64,000 nucleotides of DNA from Hemileia vastatrix (GCA_030280995.1 JASXTE010000002.1:35359183-35423182), one strand, 5' to 3'; positions 44,543-56,804 are shown, counted from the stretch's first letter. A program made the numbers and translations. The notes: a model not told the origin generated them from the sequence alone.

Positions 44543-46327
44543 CAAACTTCAGCACGCTTTAAGCCCCTAGGGTAAAACTTATTCAATTGATCAGCGGCTA
44601 CCCTCTTCTTAAAGACAACACCATCCAACTCTTCCAAAACATATGAACCACCAGAAACCTGTTCTCTAATTCTATATGGTCCATTCCATCTATCAGCAAT
44701 CATTACCCCACTGACTTTCCAAACTCCTATTATACACCAACACCATATCTCCAGGCCTCAAAGGCTTCCTGAGTCTATGATCCAACCTTTGATCCCAATA
44801 CCTGACAGACTGATCCCTTATCTTGATCATCCTAGTGTATGCCTTCTCCAAATATTCTTCCTTCTTCTCTAACTGTTGCATTCTAGCACAGAGCAAATCT
44901 TCAGTAGTTTTGACTACATCCCAATCAACACCAAGATAAGATTTGGCTTCAAGATCAACTGGTAAAACAGCTTTCTGACCAAAAACTAATTCATAAGGAG
45001 AATAACCAGTTGGCCTCTTGGTGGTAATCCTGTCAGCAAATAGAACAAGGGGTAAATAATGCCTCCACTTTTCAGCACTTTTTCCACACATTTTAACCAA
45101 AGCATCCTTAATAACTTGATGCCCCCTTTCAACCATTCCTTCTGCTTCAGGATAATATGGGGTCACCACCCTAACCTTTGAGCCAATTTTTGAAACAGCT
45201 TCATTGAAGTCTACACCAAACTCGGAGCCGCCATCAACAGTTACCAACTTCATAAAACCTTACCTATACACCCATTCCTTTATCAAAAATTCTGCTACAT
45301 TTTTAGCAGATAAAATAATAAGAGGGACAGCCTCAACCCAACCAGACAAATCATCCCTTGCCACAATCAAGTACTTATATTTACCTTCCTTGATGTGAAA
45401 AGCATCCAAACTAACCCGTCCAAAGATAGTATTTTCACCAGTAGCATTTCCAGGTTCTTTTGGCCTTAAATAACTTCTTCTCTGACATTCTTCACATGAC
45501 TGAACCCAAGATCTAACAGCCATCTTCATTCCAGGCCACCAAGATCTATCAGCAATCCGCTTATAAGTTTCTCCAAAGCCTCTATGCCCTAAATCTTCAT
45601 GAAGAGATTTAATCACCAATTCTTGACCTTTTCTTTGAGATAAAACAAATTGAGGATTAAGATGTCTTCTTTTCATCAACCCTCTACCAGACAAATAAAA
45701 ACCAGGTGACTTTTTTTTGATAGCCACCCATTCAGCTTCATAACATTCTTCTGGTTTTCCCAGAGATAACAAATATTTCACCATTAAAAAATAAAACCCA
45801 GTCTGTCGCCAAATTTCATCAGAAAAATCCAATAATATAACATCCAAAGGAACCTCCCTTTCCCCAATTTCTCCCACTTGTGAATGAGCAATCATTCTCT
45901 GAGAATTTGGCTGTTTGCTGAAATTCACATAATCCACCTCATTTGAACATTTTTCCATGCTACCACTATCCTCCTTCAGATCCCAAAAATAAATACCATT
46001 AACCAACTTCCAATTATCCCAAACAATTACACCATCCTCATCTACAAAAACCTCATGATCAACTAGATCATTGACATCATCAAATTCAACAAAAATAGAA
46101 CCAGCCAGTTTAACCTTATGGGGGAGGTATGGAAAGTCCTCAACACCCTTGGTACTGGCCTTGATTATAGGTATATCTTCATCAAATTCTTCTGAATCAG
46201 AATCATCTACTGTAGGTGGTCTTCTTGACAATCCATCAGGCCTGTGAACTAAATTGAATGAAAGATGTTGAATAAAAGCTACCCACCTAGTCATTGGAGC
46301 ATTAGGTAAACTAGGGGAATCAATCAT
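44542..46327 (-). pseudogene. RE3 integrase
   Basis: Same domains as in RE1: HEDLGH and CEEC zinc motif, Asp in LDAFHI, Asp in TVDGG, Glu in EGMVERG, and a GPY segment near 44680. Stops lie near 45255 (a Tyr codon of RE1 replaced by TAA) and there is a frameshift near 44693; pol ends at TGA 44542-44544. An in-frame SL-A copy is at 46106 (Leu-Pro-His-Lys-Val-Lys-Leu). Confidence 0.85.
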
Positions 46328-46333
46328 CTGAAT

Positions 46334-47615
46334 TTAAGATTTAGCATCCACTTGAAGTTCAAAATGTTGACCCCATAAGATATTTTGAAGTTTCTTTAAG
46401 ATTTTTGCCACACCACAGAGTTCCAACTTTGGTTGTGAATATCTTGATTCCACCTCGGTAAAAACTACAGATTCATACCTAATCAGTCTAATATAACCAC
46501 CCTTATCCATCCGAGAAAGCACTGCACCAGCAGCCAGCTGACTAGAATCAACAGCTAAATAAATCTTACCAGCTCCTTCACCATAATCCAACTTATGAAG
46601 AATAATATCTTCACCAACCACCTTCTTCAAATTAACAAAAGCTCTTCACAAGCTTCATCCCAATCCCAATCAGCATCCTTCGTAGTTAACCTTCTCAATG
46701 GAGCAGCCAATAAAGAGAAATCCCTAATAGACATCCTAACATAAACACATACTCCCAAAAATCCTCTAACTTCAGTAGTGAATCTAGGTCTTGGCCAAGA
46801 TTGAGTTTTGTTGACTTTCTTCTTTGACATAATTTGGCCTTCCCTACACACCACATGACCAAGAATCTTCAAATCTGGAACACAACAAGAAAATTTAGAA
46901 CCAGAAATATTTAAACCAGCTTCTTCAATCCTAAACAACATCTTTTCCAAGGTTACTGCATACTCCCAAATAAACCTCCTAATACCTGGATTCTCCCCCT
47001 ACACTTCATTATCATAATCAGTTGAAGGACTTTTAATTTTACTGTCATCAATAAATATACCAGCATACTGTGGAATTTCATCTTGAAGAATCCAAGCCAT
47101 TTATGCTTGATAAACATCAAAATAATTAGTAGCACCTTGAGGTAATCTAGTCAGCTGCAACTGTCCAAGAGGAGTATCAAAAGTTGTCAGAGGTCTTGAA
47201 TCCGCATGTAATTATCTTTCATCATAGCCCCCATAATATCACCCAAACCATAACATACCCTTCCAGAAAAAGCATCAACAAATTTTCCTACACTTGGAGA
47301 AATACCAGCATCTTTTATAGTCACCCTATTCAATTCCCTAAGATCATTAACCACTCTAAGCTTTCCATTAGGCTTCTTGATACAGAAAACTGGACTTGAA
47401 TAACTTGATGACAATTGTTCATAAACTCCAGTCCTAATCCTTTCCCTAACAACTTCAATATAATCATCTTTAAGAGAAGCAAGAATTGGAATTGGCTTGA
47501 GTTGCCAAGGTTCATGACAAACATCCGGAATCTTGTAAGGTTCAGCATTAGAATGCTTCAAAACACCCCTCTCTTCTTCCACAAATGCAATATCCTTCTC
47601 CCTCAACACCATCAT
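46334..47615 (-). pseudogene. RE3 reverse transcriptase and RNase H
   Basis: Motifs SSPVFCIKK, LRVVNDLRELNR and LTRLPQGATN, then catalytic Phe-Ile-Asp-Asp near 47044-47055, as in RE1. RNase H has YLAVDSSQLAAGAVLS. At least four frameshifts or stops (near 46330, 46627, 46951 and 47187) break it. Confidence 0.85.
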
Positions 47616-47619
47616 CTGC

Positions 47620-48640
47620 TCACCAGATAAACAACACTCTGGCCCGAAAATTTACAACACCAATCCTATCAAAAGTAATTCTTGACGTTTCAGAAAATTC
47701 AGGCAGATTCTTGCTTAAAGGAGTTTCATATGGATCTCTTGAAAAAAGTGGTCTCTTCAATGGCAGATTCAATTCAGTTGACAGTGCTTCATTGATCAGT
47801 ATAACTTTCACTGCAACCTTCTTATTTTTTGCCGCTTCCACTTTCACATGTACTTAAGGAATTGAGCTCCTTTCATCAACAAAATCTTCATCTTCATCAG
47901 AATTAAGAGTAACAGAATTTTTACAAAAAGAATTATTAGAATCAGAAAAAGAAATTTTATCAGCTTTATTTTTATTTTTATTGTTTGAAAAAGAATTATT
48001 AAAGTTTTTAGAAACAGAATTATCAGAATTTTCAAAAATATTGTTATCTAGTTTTTCATTATGCAGACAATTTTTAATTTAATTTTTATTTTTAGGAATA
48101 AGAAAAGAATCATCAAAAGTATGAAAAGTTGGCAGTTTGTACTCATGCAGGGGGTTACCAGTGTGCCAAGTAGGCTCAGCTCTATTGACAATATCTTTAC
48201 ATAAATAATTTTTTTGTTGATTTTCATTTATCTTGAGATTTTTTTTGATTTTTGTCCAATTTATTCTTGCTATTCCTAGAAAAACAACCAGGGGTGTCCC
48301 CAATTCTCACATGTGTGGCCATGGTAATGTTTTCGAAAGGTGTAGAAGAAACCCTAGCGGTGCACAATTGGGAGGACTAACTTTTAGACCCATTTTCCAC
48401 CACACCAAAACTTTTCCACTTAAATAAAATATTCTCCAAAAAATCTTCAGAACTTGAAATAAAATTGAGAGAAAACTTGAAGAAAAACTGAAACCAGACA
48501 AATAATTTGACAAAAATTAACATAATAAAGTTATATTATCTACAAAAAGTTGAGATTCCACTTGATATATCTCCACTTGAGCTGACCTACCGCAATCCGG
48601 GATCTCTTCTTGAGGAGATATTACAGCACTAGACTTATCA
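47620..48640 (-). pseudogene. RE3 protease-RT linker
   Basis: An Asn/Lys/Ser-rich low-complexity segment (about 47880-48070) and, at 48290-48410, the block encoding SSQLCTARVSSTPF that RE1 has twice. An SL-A copy at 48133 encodes Leu-His-Glu-Tyr-Lys-Leu. Stops are frequent. Confidence 0.6.
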
Positions 48641-48647
48641 GCCCTTT

Positions 48648-49180
48648 CTACCCTAAAAAAGAGGGGTGATCAACAAAATGATCACCACTATCCTCAAATA
48701 CACCAGAAGAGAACTTCAAATATTTTCTCTTCCTAGTCCAAGTGCAACACTTACAAGCTTCAGAAACACCAGGCCTAGTTTCCCAACCTTCATCACCTGG
48801 GGGTTCCAACCTCATATGTAACCGCCTCATATCCTCCCCAGTAATCTCCAAACTAATCCCAACACCAGACTGACAACCAATCTTGGCCTCAAAATCCATC
48901 AAAAATGGCCCTCCTAAAACTATCTTCACAGCTCCTCTAGCCACATAAAAATGAACTTTTCCAACAGCTCCACCTACACCTAATTTTAAATGCTCTGCTG
49001 TATCAATCAATCCAGTAGCATGCCCACCAATTCCTCTGAGATTTCCACCAACACCAGCTTTAATTGGCAAATCAAGACTAGTTGCTTGATAAAATTAAAT
49101 TAAATTTATTTGTGAGCCAGAATCAACCAATGCCTTCACATCTTTGCCATTTAATGAAACAACCAAATATCCCAAAGGAG
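48648..49180 (-). pseudogene. RE3 aspartic protease
   Basis: VDSGSQINLI with the active-site Asp near 49120, followed directly by a TAA where RE1 has Ser. Then GGNLRGIGGH and VLGGPFLMDFEAKIG. It matches RE1 residue for residue over much of its length. Confidence 0.8.
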
Positions 49181-51118
49181 CAGAAAAATGAGTCTCCACC
49201 TCATTGCCAAACTTCTCCACATTTTTACACATATACTCCATCTCACCAGTAGCCACTCTTCTCCTAGTCAAATGCTTCTTCTGCTTTTCTGCAAGGGCCG
49301 GACTAATAGTGAACAATTCACCCAAAGATAATGGAATCTGAAGCTGGTTCACCCTTCCCAAAACAACATCCATAGAATTATCTTGACCAGAAACCACTGG
49401 CCTCTCATAATGAGCCTTACTCCTAGAAACCTTTGCCCTAGAAGACTCCTGAGGTCCCACATTACCAACAACATCAAGCATCTCAACATCAGAATTATCC
49501 CCATTAACCTTTCCATCCACAGAGACCGAACCAGAACCATCAACAGTATTTCTAACTCCCTCCATTGGCCCACTAGAGCTTGGCCTAGGCAAAGAAGCCA
49601 AAGGCTCATCCTCCTCTGAATCTTAACCATCATCCAAAGGCATAGGATCACCATTATAATCAAAAGCACCAAAACTAGGGGGACCCATATCAGCTTTCCC
49701 CTTCTACATCTGAAAAATCTATTCAGGTGTATAAATCTTCTTGGGATCTTCAGCCTTCTTAGCATTCGCCTTTCCACCTCTTGACCTTAAATTATTAGAA
49801 ATACTGCTTCTAGATTTAGAAGCAGCCGCCTTTCTAGCAGTCTCCACATCATATACACCAGCCATACACTCACCATCCGCCTTAAAACCTTTACTAACTC
49901 CAAAACACCATATGAAGTAGAAAAAGTAGCCTTACAAACCTCCTTTTCCTTCCCCTTATCCCCAGAATTATTTCCAGAACCAGAAGGATCCTCAGTAGGC
50001 AATTCCTGAAACCTAGCTCTCTTTTCACCCATACTATTCCTCCTTACCAAATCCAAAGGAGCCTGACCCTCACTGGGCTTGATAAAAGATCCATAAGGAA
50101 ACCTAAATACCTTTCCATCAAATTTGACTCCACAAGCAGCCTGATCCCTATTCAAAGTCCAACAATCATTAGACTTATGTCCCTTCTGGATACAGTAGGA
50201 ACAACTCCAAACATCAACAGTACCACCATTCCTCCTATGATAACCTCTACTTGAATAAGAAGATGAAGAAGAAGCAGAAACCCTGCTGGCCTTCTTAGTT
50301 TCTTGAACAAAATTTTTCAATTGCTTTGTTAAGTCAGCCAATTGATCCACCATGTCCTTATCCACATTCTCATCTACCTTAGGAACTGGTTTCCCCAACT
50401 GAGCTTTTCTTTCCTCCTGGGCTTTTTTCATAATATTGTTATTATCAGCCAAAACTTCATTAATATTTCTGACATACTGTGTACAGGTTTCTTGATAACT
50501 GTCCACACCCAAAAGCTTGAGGTGAGACTCCACCAATTCTTTAACCACCTTAAGAGCAGGCAACTTCTACTCCCCATTAGGTAAGGTTTTCATCAAACCC
50601 TTCCTAGACAACTCCTTTAACACATCCAACCTAACATCCCTCCCAAAAGCGGACCAAAATAAATCTTTGACTGCATTTTCATGAGCCAATTCCTCTACCT
50701 CCACCAGATATTCCATCACAGTTTCAAAACTACCAACAAATTTTCTATAACTCACCCAAGAATTTATTCCACCCTGCACTTGCCATTCTTCAACAACCTT
50801 ATTTAAATCCACCATCGAATATCTGACTCCCCATCTATCCACCATTTCCCTACTAAGCCTTTTCCAATCACTAGTCTTATAACCCTCCATACCAGTAATC
50901 TCCTTCTCAACTTCCCTATCATCAATGAAAAAGATTACCTGCTTCACCATATCTAAATGAGAAGCTCCATCAATTCCAGAAGCAGCCTCATATCTTCCCA
51001 AAAACAGCTTTACATCATAACCAACAAACTTGGGCCCATCCCAAGTTTGAATCCTTACTGAAGGCCTGACACCAACAGCAGCAGTAGCACTAACACCAGC
51101 ACCAGATGGAGAAGACAT
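49181..51118 (-). pseudogene. RE3 Gag with zinc knuckle
   Basis: ATG 51118 (Met-Ser-Ser-Pro-Ser-Gly) is the likely start. The capsid-like region is colinear with RE1 (WDGPKFVGYDVKLFLGRYEA, MVDRWGVRYSMVDLNKVV). A TAG near 50565 stands where RE1 has Gln. The second part has a CCHC knuckle, Cys-X2-Cys-X4-His-X4-Cys (CSYCIQKGHKSNDC), near 50180. Stops and shifts follow near 49625 and 49780. Confidence 0.82.
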
Positions 51119-51146
51119 CCCAAATAGCACCAGAAACCAATATAAA

Positions 51147-51320
51147 TCTGCAAGGGTTCAGCCCTTTACCAGACAACAAACAATATCCTACAAGGGTTAA
51201 GCCCTTTACTAGGATAAACCAACAAACATAAACAAAAACAACAGATCTAGCAAGGGTACAGCCCTTTACCTAGATCCCTATAACCACAGATCCTGTACTG
51301 GTTCATCCAGTTACCAGAAT
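51147..51320. other. RE3 leader: four tandem hairpins between primer-binding site and gag
   Basis: Hairpins L1 51147-51173, L2 51184-51216, L3 51244-51276 and L4 about 51293-51317. L1-L3 share an inner stem AAGGG/CCCTT with a five-base loop and an extra TAC on one side. Their outer stems differ but pair: TCTG/CAGA, TATCCT/AGGATA, GATCTAG/CTAGATC. L4 keeps the layout with ACTGG/CCAGT inside and CTG/CAG outside. RE1 has no comparable leader. Confidence 0.75.
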
Positions 51321-51413
51321 CACCAAAACACCAACCAATCAAAATCCAAAAACCAGAAAACCAAAATCCAGAAGTCCAACAAATAAGTTTCTTCAGAAGT
51401 TAGAGAATTCTAA

Positions 51414-51430
51414 CCCCACGTTGGGTGCCA
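51414..51430 (-). promoter_or_regulatory. RE3 primer-binding site
   Basis: The same 17 bases as in RE1 (TGGCACCCAACGTGGGG on the minus strand), five bases inside the 5' LTR. They resemble a lysine tRNA primer site. Confidence 0.75.
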
Positions 51431-51435
51431 AAAAA

Positions 51436-52713
51436 TGTAGAGTAGACTCCTACAGTCACCTTGCTGCAGGCAGAATCCAAGGGAGTTGGAATGACAAAAA
51501 GATGATGTCCCTCTAAGTAAACGTAAGATTCAATTAACTAAGCTTGAAGATCAACTTGAAGAGTGGAATAGATGAAATCCTTATTGAAAAACTTTGAAAG
51601 CATTGGAAACCTATAATAAAGAAAAATCTAAGTGCAATCAATGATTACATCCCCAAAACAAATACCTACAATTATTACACCCCCAAAACAAATACCTAAT
51701 ACCAGACTACACTGATACTAGTCACTGAAAATACTTAGAACAAGCTGCAACACTTGCTCCAGAGACTAAAAAGTACAGTAAAGTACCCCAGAAACTACCC
51801 TTGGGATGATCTGTTCAAAGGTGCTTTATTAAAGGTCTGCTCCAGATTTACCCAGTTTCCCACCAAAATTAAAGAGTGTACTAAATTATATTTATAATTT
51901 ATGAGCTTTATAATATAAGTAATAAATTTGAGTCACCCAGGATGAGAGCTATCCAATGGTACCCTAAATGTTGATATTTTTATTGAAATTGTTGTTATAT
52001 GTTAAATGTTGTTAATAATCAAAAAAGACTCTTATTATCGAAATTAAAAAACAAAAAACATGTAGAAGACTAAGATTCTCCCCCACCTCCCCCCCCCTCT
52101 ATGATTCTCCTGCTCCAGACCTTTCCAACAATACCCTACATTCATAAGATCTACTATAAACTTATGATCTAGTAAGCATAATAACTTTCTAACCAAATTT
52201 TGCTACAATAGCCAGACTTTTCTGCAGTGACCAAACTTTGCACTGGTGATCAGAATTTTCTACAGTGACCAAACTTTGCCACAGTGCCCAGACTTTTCTG
52301 CAGTGACCAAACTTTGCACTGGTTATCAGACTTTTCTACAATGACCAAAGTTTACCACAGTGCCCAGACTTTTCTGCAGTGACTAAACTTTGCCATAATG
52401 ACCAAATTTGCCACAGTGACTTTGCTTTTGCACCTGAAAATCACCGGAGCAAACAGGAGCACACCTGAGCAAACTGGAAAAAAGTGGCCATTCTAAGAGC
52501 ACACTTCATTCACCAAAAATACAAATCCATAAAACCATCAAATCACAAAAGAAATACCACATATAACCATTCCAAAAAACCAAAAATCAACCCAAAAAAA
52601 ATCCAGTTAGCTCCCTTCAACCAAATTAACACCTGGTAACACCATGGTTTTCTTCCAACCAAGTTCCAGTCAAATTTTAACCTAAGTGGCCTACCCAGAT
52701 TTGGAATGCCACA
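51436..52713 (-). repeat. RE3 5' LTR (right)
   Basis: Direct repeat of 40754-42010, with the same 38-bp tandem units (about 52200-52420). It has an extra 35-base duplication near 51660-51695 (ACCCCCAAAACAAATACCTA-type sequence) that the left LTR lacks. Confidence 0.9.
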
Positions 52714-54313
52714 CCACCTGATGATAATTATCAACCTTACACAGGTCTTACCTTAAGATCTGATACTAGAAACCTGATAAATGAGTTAGAAGGGGAACAC
52801 AACGCTCTTATCAAATTCATAGATCAACAATGTGTAGATTCAGAAAACTACTTAAAGGCAATTAATGTGCATCAAAAATCTAGTTGGATTAGCCCTTTCA
52901 AAGAAGAATTAGACTCTTTATATGAGAATCACATATGGTGCACATTTCCTAATAAAAATCAAAAAAAATTACCTACTTGTTGGATTTTCAAAAAAAAAGT
53001 ATGATGAATATGGTGTATTAAACAAGCTCAAAGCTAGCATTGTGATTAGAGGATATCTTCAAAAACAGGGAATAGAATTTAATGAGACTTTTTCACCTAC
53101 TGGAAGAATGGCAACACTGCAAGCAATTTTTGCAATCGCAGCTATTGAATAATTATCAATTCATCAATTAGATGTCAAGACAGCTTTTCTTAACAGTACT
53201 CTTGAAGAAGATATATATATAAGACCTCCAGATGGGTTCACTGAATGTCTAGGAAGGTCCAACTTAAATTTTAAACGTGAGATTGAAAAACTGAATGATG
53301 GTAGTCTAATTTTAAAACTAAAACAAGCATCATATGGATTGAAGCAAGCTCCTCAAGCATGGTATCTAGAAGTTTCATGCTGGTTTCAAAATCATAAATT
53401 CAAAACTATTAGTAGTGATCCTTGCTTATTTATTTGAAAGGATAATGACAGTAATTACTTATATGTCTTTATATGGGTGGAAGACATGGCCATTATCGGA
53501 CATGGAGCTGATAAATTCTATGCTGAAATTTCTCAATATTTTAAAGTGCATTGTTTTACACAGGCTAACTATCTTTTGGGAATTCAAATCACATGTCTGA
53601 ATAATTATACAATTCAACTTCATCAACATCAGTACATTCTTGACATGCTTGAAAGCTTTGGAATGACTGAATGCAAGACTAATCCAACACCCATTCAATC
53701 AAATATACAATTGTTACCATCAGATGATGAACAGCATGCTCAGTTTGAGAAATTTGGAAATGATTATAGAAGTATTATTGGTAGTTTGGGTTACCTGTCT
53801 CAATGTACTGGACCTGATATTACTTATGCATTTAACTATCTATCACAGTTTCTTATCAAACCTAATATACAACACTGGCAAGCAGCACTTCAGATTATCA
53901 GATATCTAAAAGGAACATCAAATCTAGGACTAATCCATAGCAGAGACTTTAAAGAAATCATATCAATGCAAACAAGCTCAAAAATTCAAAGTCCTACTGG
54001 ATTTAGCGATGCAGATTGGGATGGATGTAGTCTTACTAGGCAATCTACCAGTGGCTACACCTTCTTACTTGGAGGTGGTGCAGTTTCATGGAGAAGCAGG
54101 AAACAAAACACTGTTTCAACATTGGCAACAGAATCAGAATATAAAGGCTATTTAGATGCTGGTATTGAAGGGGTTTGGTTACGTAAACTACTAGGTGATC
54201 TAGGATATGAAAATAATCTATGCACCTTATTGTATGGTGACAATCAAGGAGCAATTGCTCTATCAAAGAATCCTATAGCCCATAAAAGAACAAAACATAA
54301 TGAGATCACTTAG
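52714..54313 (+). pseudogene. Copia reverse transcriptase and RNase H part
   Basis: RT carries SIHQLDVKTAFLN, then LKQASYGLKQAPQAWY. The catalytic Tyr-Val-Asp-Asp region reads Trp-Val-Glu-Asp (near 53477-53490), which should be inactive. RNase H motifs: FSDADWDGC, STSGYTFLLGGGAVSW, ATESEY and GDNQGAIAL. Stops at 53150 (TAA) and 53436 (TGA), plus a frameshift near 52990. The last long frame (53477-54313) is open through RNase H. Confidence 0.88.
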
Positions 54314-54373
54314 TGAAACATGTAATTGTAGAGAACACTTAGATTCAATATATATACTGTGTCGTTTGTATCT

Positions 54374-54850
54374 TTCTCATCACTTGTCTTCTCTTTACTC
54401 ATCTAAGTTACTTTTCATATCACAATTGACAAGCAGGTGTGTAGTGCTACTTAGGTGTCCTATTATTATAATTAATGTTTTCTTATATGTAGGTTAGCAC
54501 ATTTCATCAGTAGCTAAAGGTCTCCATCTCACTTTTAAAGATAGGAAGAGCTTACACTTTGATAAAGGTGTGGCATGACTTGCTTAGTTCTCTTTATTTC
54601 TTACTTAATATTGCTTTGTTATAGGTTGGCATAAATCTTTGTAACATTTATAGAGTTTAGTAGATTAATTCTGTTGATCATATCCACTCAGGTGTGCCAA
54701 CTCTGCAATAATATCACTTGTCTTCTCTTTACTCATCTAAGTTACTTTTCATCTTACAATTGACGAGCAGGTTAGCACATCACATCAGTAGCTAAAGGTC
54801 TCCATCTCACTGTTAAAGATAGGAAGAACTTACGCTTTGATAAAGACTCA
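54374..54850. repeat. Partial direct duplication after the copia element
   Basis: A block with CTTGTCTTCTCTTTACTCAT at about 54379-54437 is repeated at about 54718-54771. A block with GTAGCTAAAGGTCTCC at about 54491-54566 is repeated at 54772-54846, directly after the first. This may be remains of a copia LTR or a local duplication. Confidence 0.6.
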
Positions 54851-55557
54851 TTTCTAATTAAATTTATCACTTAAAGCTCCAAGGGAATACTAAAGGCTCT
54901 TTCCTTGCTCACCCTGGCCCCCCTCTGGCCAACTTCAAGCAATGTCTGAGTCCCAGTTATTCTATGGACTTAGATCTACATATTTTTCCATAATTTTATT
55001 TCATTTATTTCACTTAATGCAATTATTTTAAGAAAATTTAATAGAATTATAATTTAATGAAAAAGGTTTGAATAAATTTGATTACTTAAAGAAAATAAAT
55101 AATTTAATTACACAATATCTTATAATACTTAAAGAATTAAAAATATTAATTTTATAATATTTTAATAATTAAGTAATTAAAAATTGAGTAATAAATTTTA
55201 TCAGACCAGTTTAACTATGTTATAAGCTACTGGCTGACAGGGTCTCATTCTATATCATGTTTTAGTGCAGGACATTGGCATCCAAAACACAAACATGACA
55301 TAATTTTTCCCCAAGTGATATAGGTAACAACTTTTATTAGAGCATCTACCCCCGTTGCAGTAAATTTTCAGTAGATACTTGCATAATTGCTGCATCCATA
55401 TTTACTGAAATGAGGTTTCACACCCTCGTATGCAGATTCAGTTAGCAAACACGCGATGGGAAAATTTTGTCACCCTCATGTTGACTTTCCCATTCAGTAA
55501 ACTCCACTTTTTTTTCTCGCGTTCTCACTACTCATTTCACTCTCCTCAACTTTTCTG
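54851..55557. other. AT-rich spacer and probable left end of Harbinger element
   Basis: No coding sequence. GAGCATCTACCCCCGTTGCAG starts at about 55341 after TTA, resembling ends of PIF/Harbinger elements (3-bp TTA/TAA target). I could not find a convincing inverted partner on the right, so the end is tentative. Confidence 0.35.
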
Positions 55558-56804
55558 ATGGAACAACTCATAATTGATGAATTACTTACAATGGAAGAAG
55601 AAATAATTGTATTTACAGAATTTATAAACTCATATGATACAAAAAGGCCTAAAAAAAAGAATTAATAAATGGAGACCGTGTTGAAGGACATCAACGCTTG
55701 ATGAAAGATTATTTCAATTTAATTGTACATACAACAACCATCTCTTTGAACGACGATTCCGAATAAGCAAAGAACTATTTCAAAAGCTGTCTACAGATTT
55801 ACAGGAACATAATACCTTTTGGGTTTGGAAAAGTGTAAGTCAATTAACATATAATAGTTTTCTGGCTCTAATTTGTTATTCTACAGGACTTTTGTGGCCA
55901 AATTGTTTTATCACCAGAACAAAAAATTACTTCTGTTCTACGTCAATTGGCCTATGGAGTCTCTGCTGATAGAACTGATGAATATGTTTGGATTGGAGAA
56001 ACTACAGCACTACAATGCCTCAAAATTTTCATCAAAGATATTATTACATTATATAAATCTGAATACTTACGTGAGCCTACACAAGAAGAAAAGAAATTTA
56101 TTCTCCGAGAATATGAGGAACGTGGTTTCCCAGGATGCCTTGGCGCAATCGATGGCATGCATTGGGCTTGGAAAAATTGCCCAGGAGCATGGGCAGGTCA
56201 GTTTCAGGGCAAAGAAGGTTCACCTACAATGATTTTGGAGGTGGTTGCCAGCAAAAGCTTACGTTTCTGGCACTGCTTTTTTGGCTCCCCTGGCTCCTTG
56301 AACAATATTAATGTGCTTCACAGAAGCAGTATTTTTGATAAACTTCTTTCAGGAACACAAGATACAATAAAATTTAAAATTAACCGACACAAATATTCAA
56401 ACGCCTACTATCTTTCTGATGGAATATATCCTTCCTGGTCATCTTTGGTCAAAACTATTCCTCACCCGCAAGATGCTTCAAGTAGATACTTTGCTAAGCT
56501 TCAAGAGGCTGCACGAAAAGATATTGAGCGTGCTTTTGGCGTATTGCAAGCCTGTTGGGGAATAATAAACCAACATTGTCATCTATGGGACATTAATTCT
56601 CTAAAAGATGTAATGACATGTTGTGTCATTCTTCACAACATGGTCATAGAATCTAAGTCAGAAAATGATCTGTACCTTTCAAATGAATCAATCAGCAGTC
56701 AAATAATTACCAACCACAATGATTCAATCCTCTTCAATACATTATCAAACTACATCCGCCGTAATCAAGAGTTACATAATTCAAGTATACACTTCCAGCT
56801 TTGA
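55558..56804 (+). pseudogene. PIF/Harbinger-type DDE transposase
   Basis: Cuts and inserts the transposon DNA. Exon 1 starts at ATG 55558 and contains RVEGHQRLMKDYF, then after a frameshift ERRFRISKELFQKL. Stops follow the Lys run near 55662. An intron 55835-55886 (52 nt, GTAAGT...CTACAG) joins it in frame to exon 2, 55887-56804, which is fully open (306 codons). DDE box: Asp in GAIDGMHW is present. The second position reads SLNNINVLHRS, with Asn where the family has Asp. Glu in KDIERAFGVLQ is present. With the broken exon 1 and Asp-to-Asn change this copy should be inactive. Its MYB-like partner is at 58857-59631. Confidence 0.88.

Larger units (their letters stand above)
40754..52713 (-). 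mobile_element. RE3: 12 kb Ty3/gypsy-type retrotransposon, relative of RE1
   Basis: LTRs at 40754-42010 (1257 bp) and 51436-52713 (1278 bp) flank a minus-strand gag-pol with the same domain order and peptide motifs as RE1, the same primer-binding site, and the same series of stem-loops between pol and 3' LTR. It sits inside the copia element with CCACC on both sides; two extra bases (GC) lie between the left CCACC and the LTR. The LTRs are more diverged than those of RE1 and contain small indels. All coding parts are broken. Confidence 0.92.
38752..54313 (+). mobile_element. Decayed Ty1/copia element split by RE3
   Basis: Gag, zinc knuckle, protease and integrase lie in 38752-40750; RT and RNase H lie in 52714-54313, the copia order. 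The RE3 insertion separates them, and CCACC is present at 40747-40751 and 52714-52718. Removing RE3 and one CCACC makes the coding sequence continuous. No LTR pair could be located. The left side abuts a chromovirus fragment without a visible end, so this copy is truncated as well as split. Confidence 0.85.
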
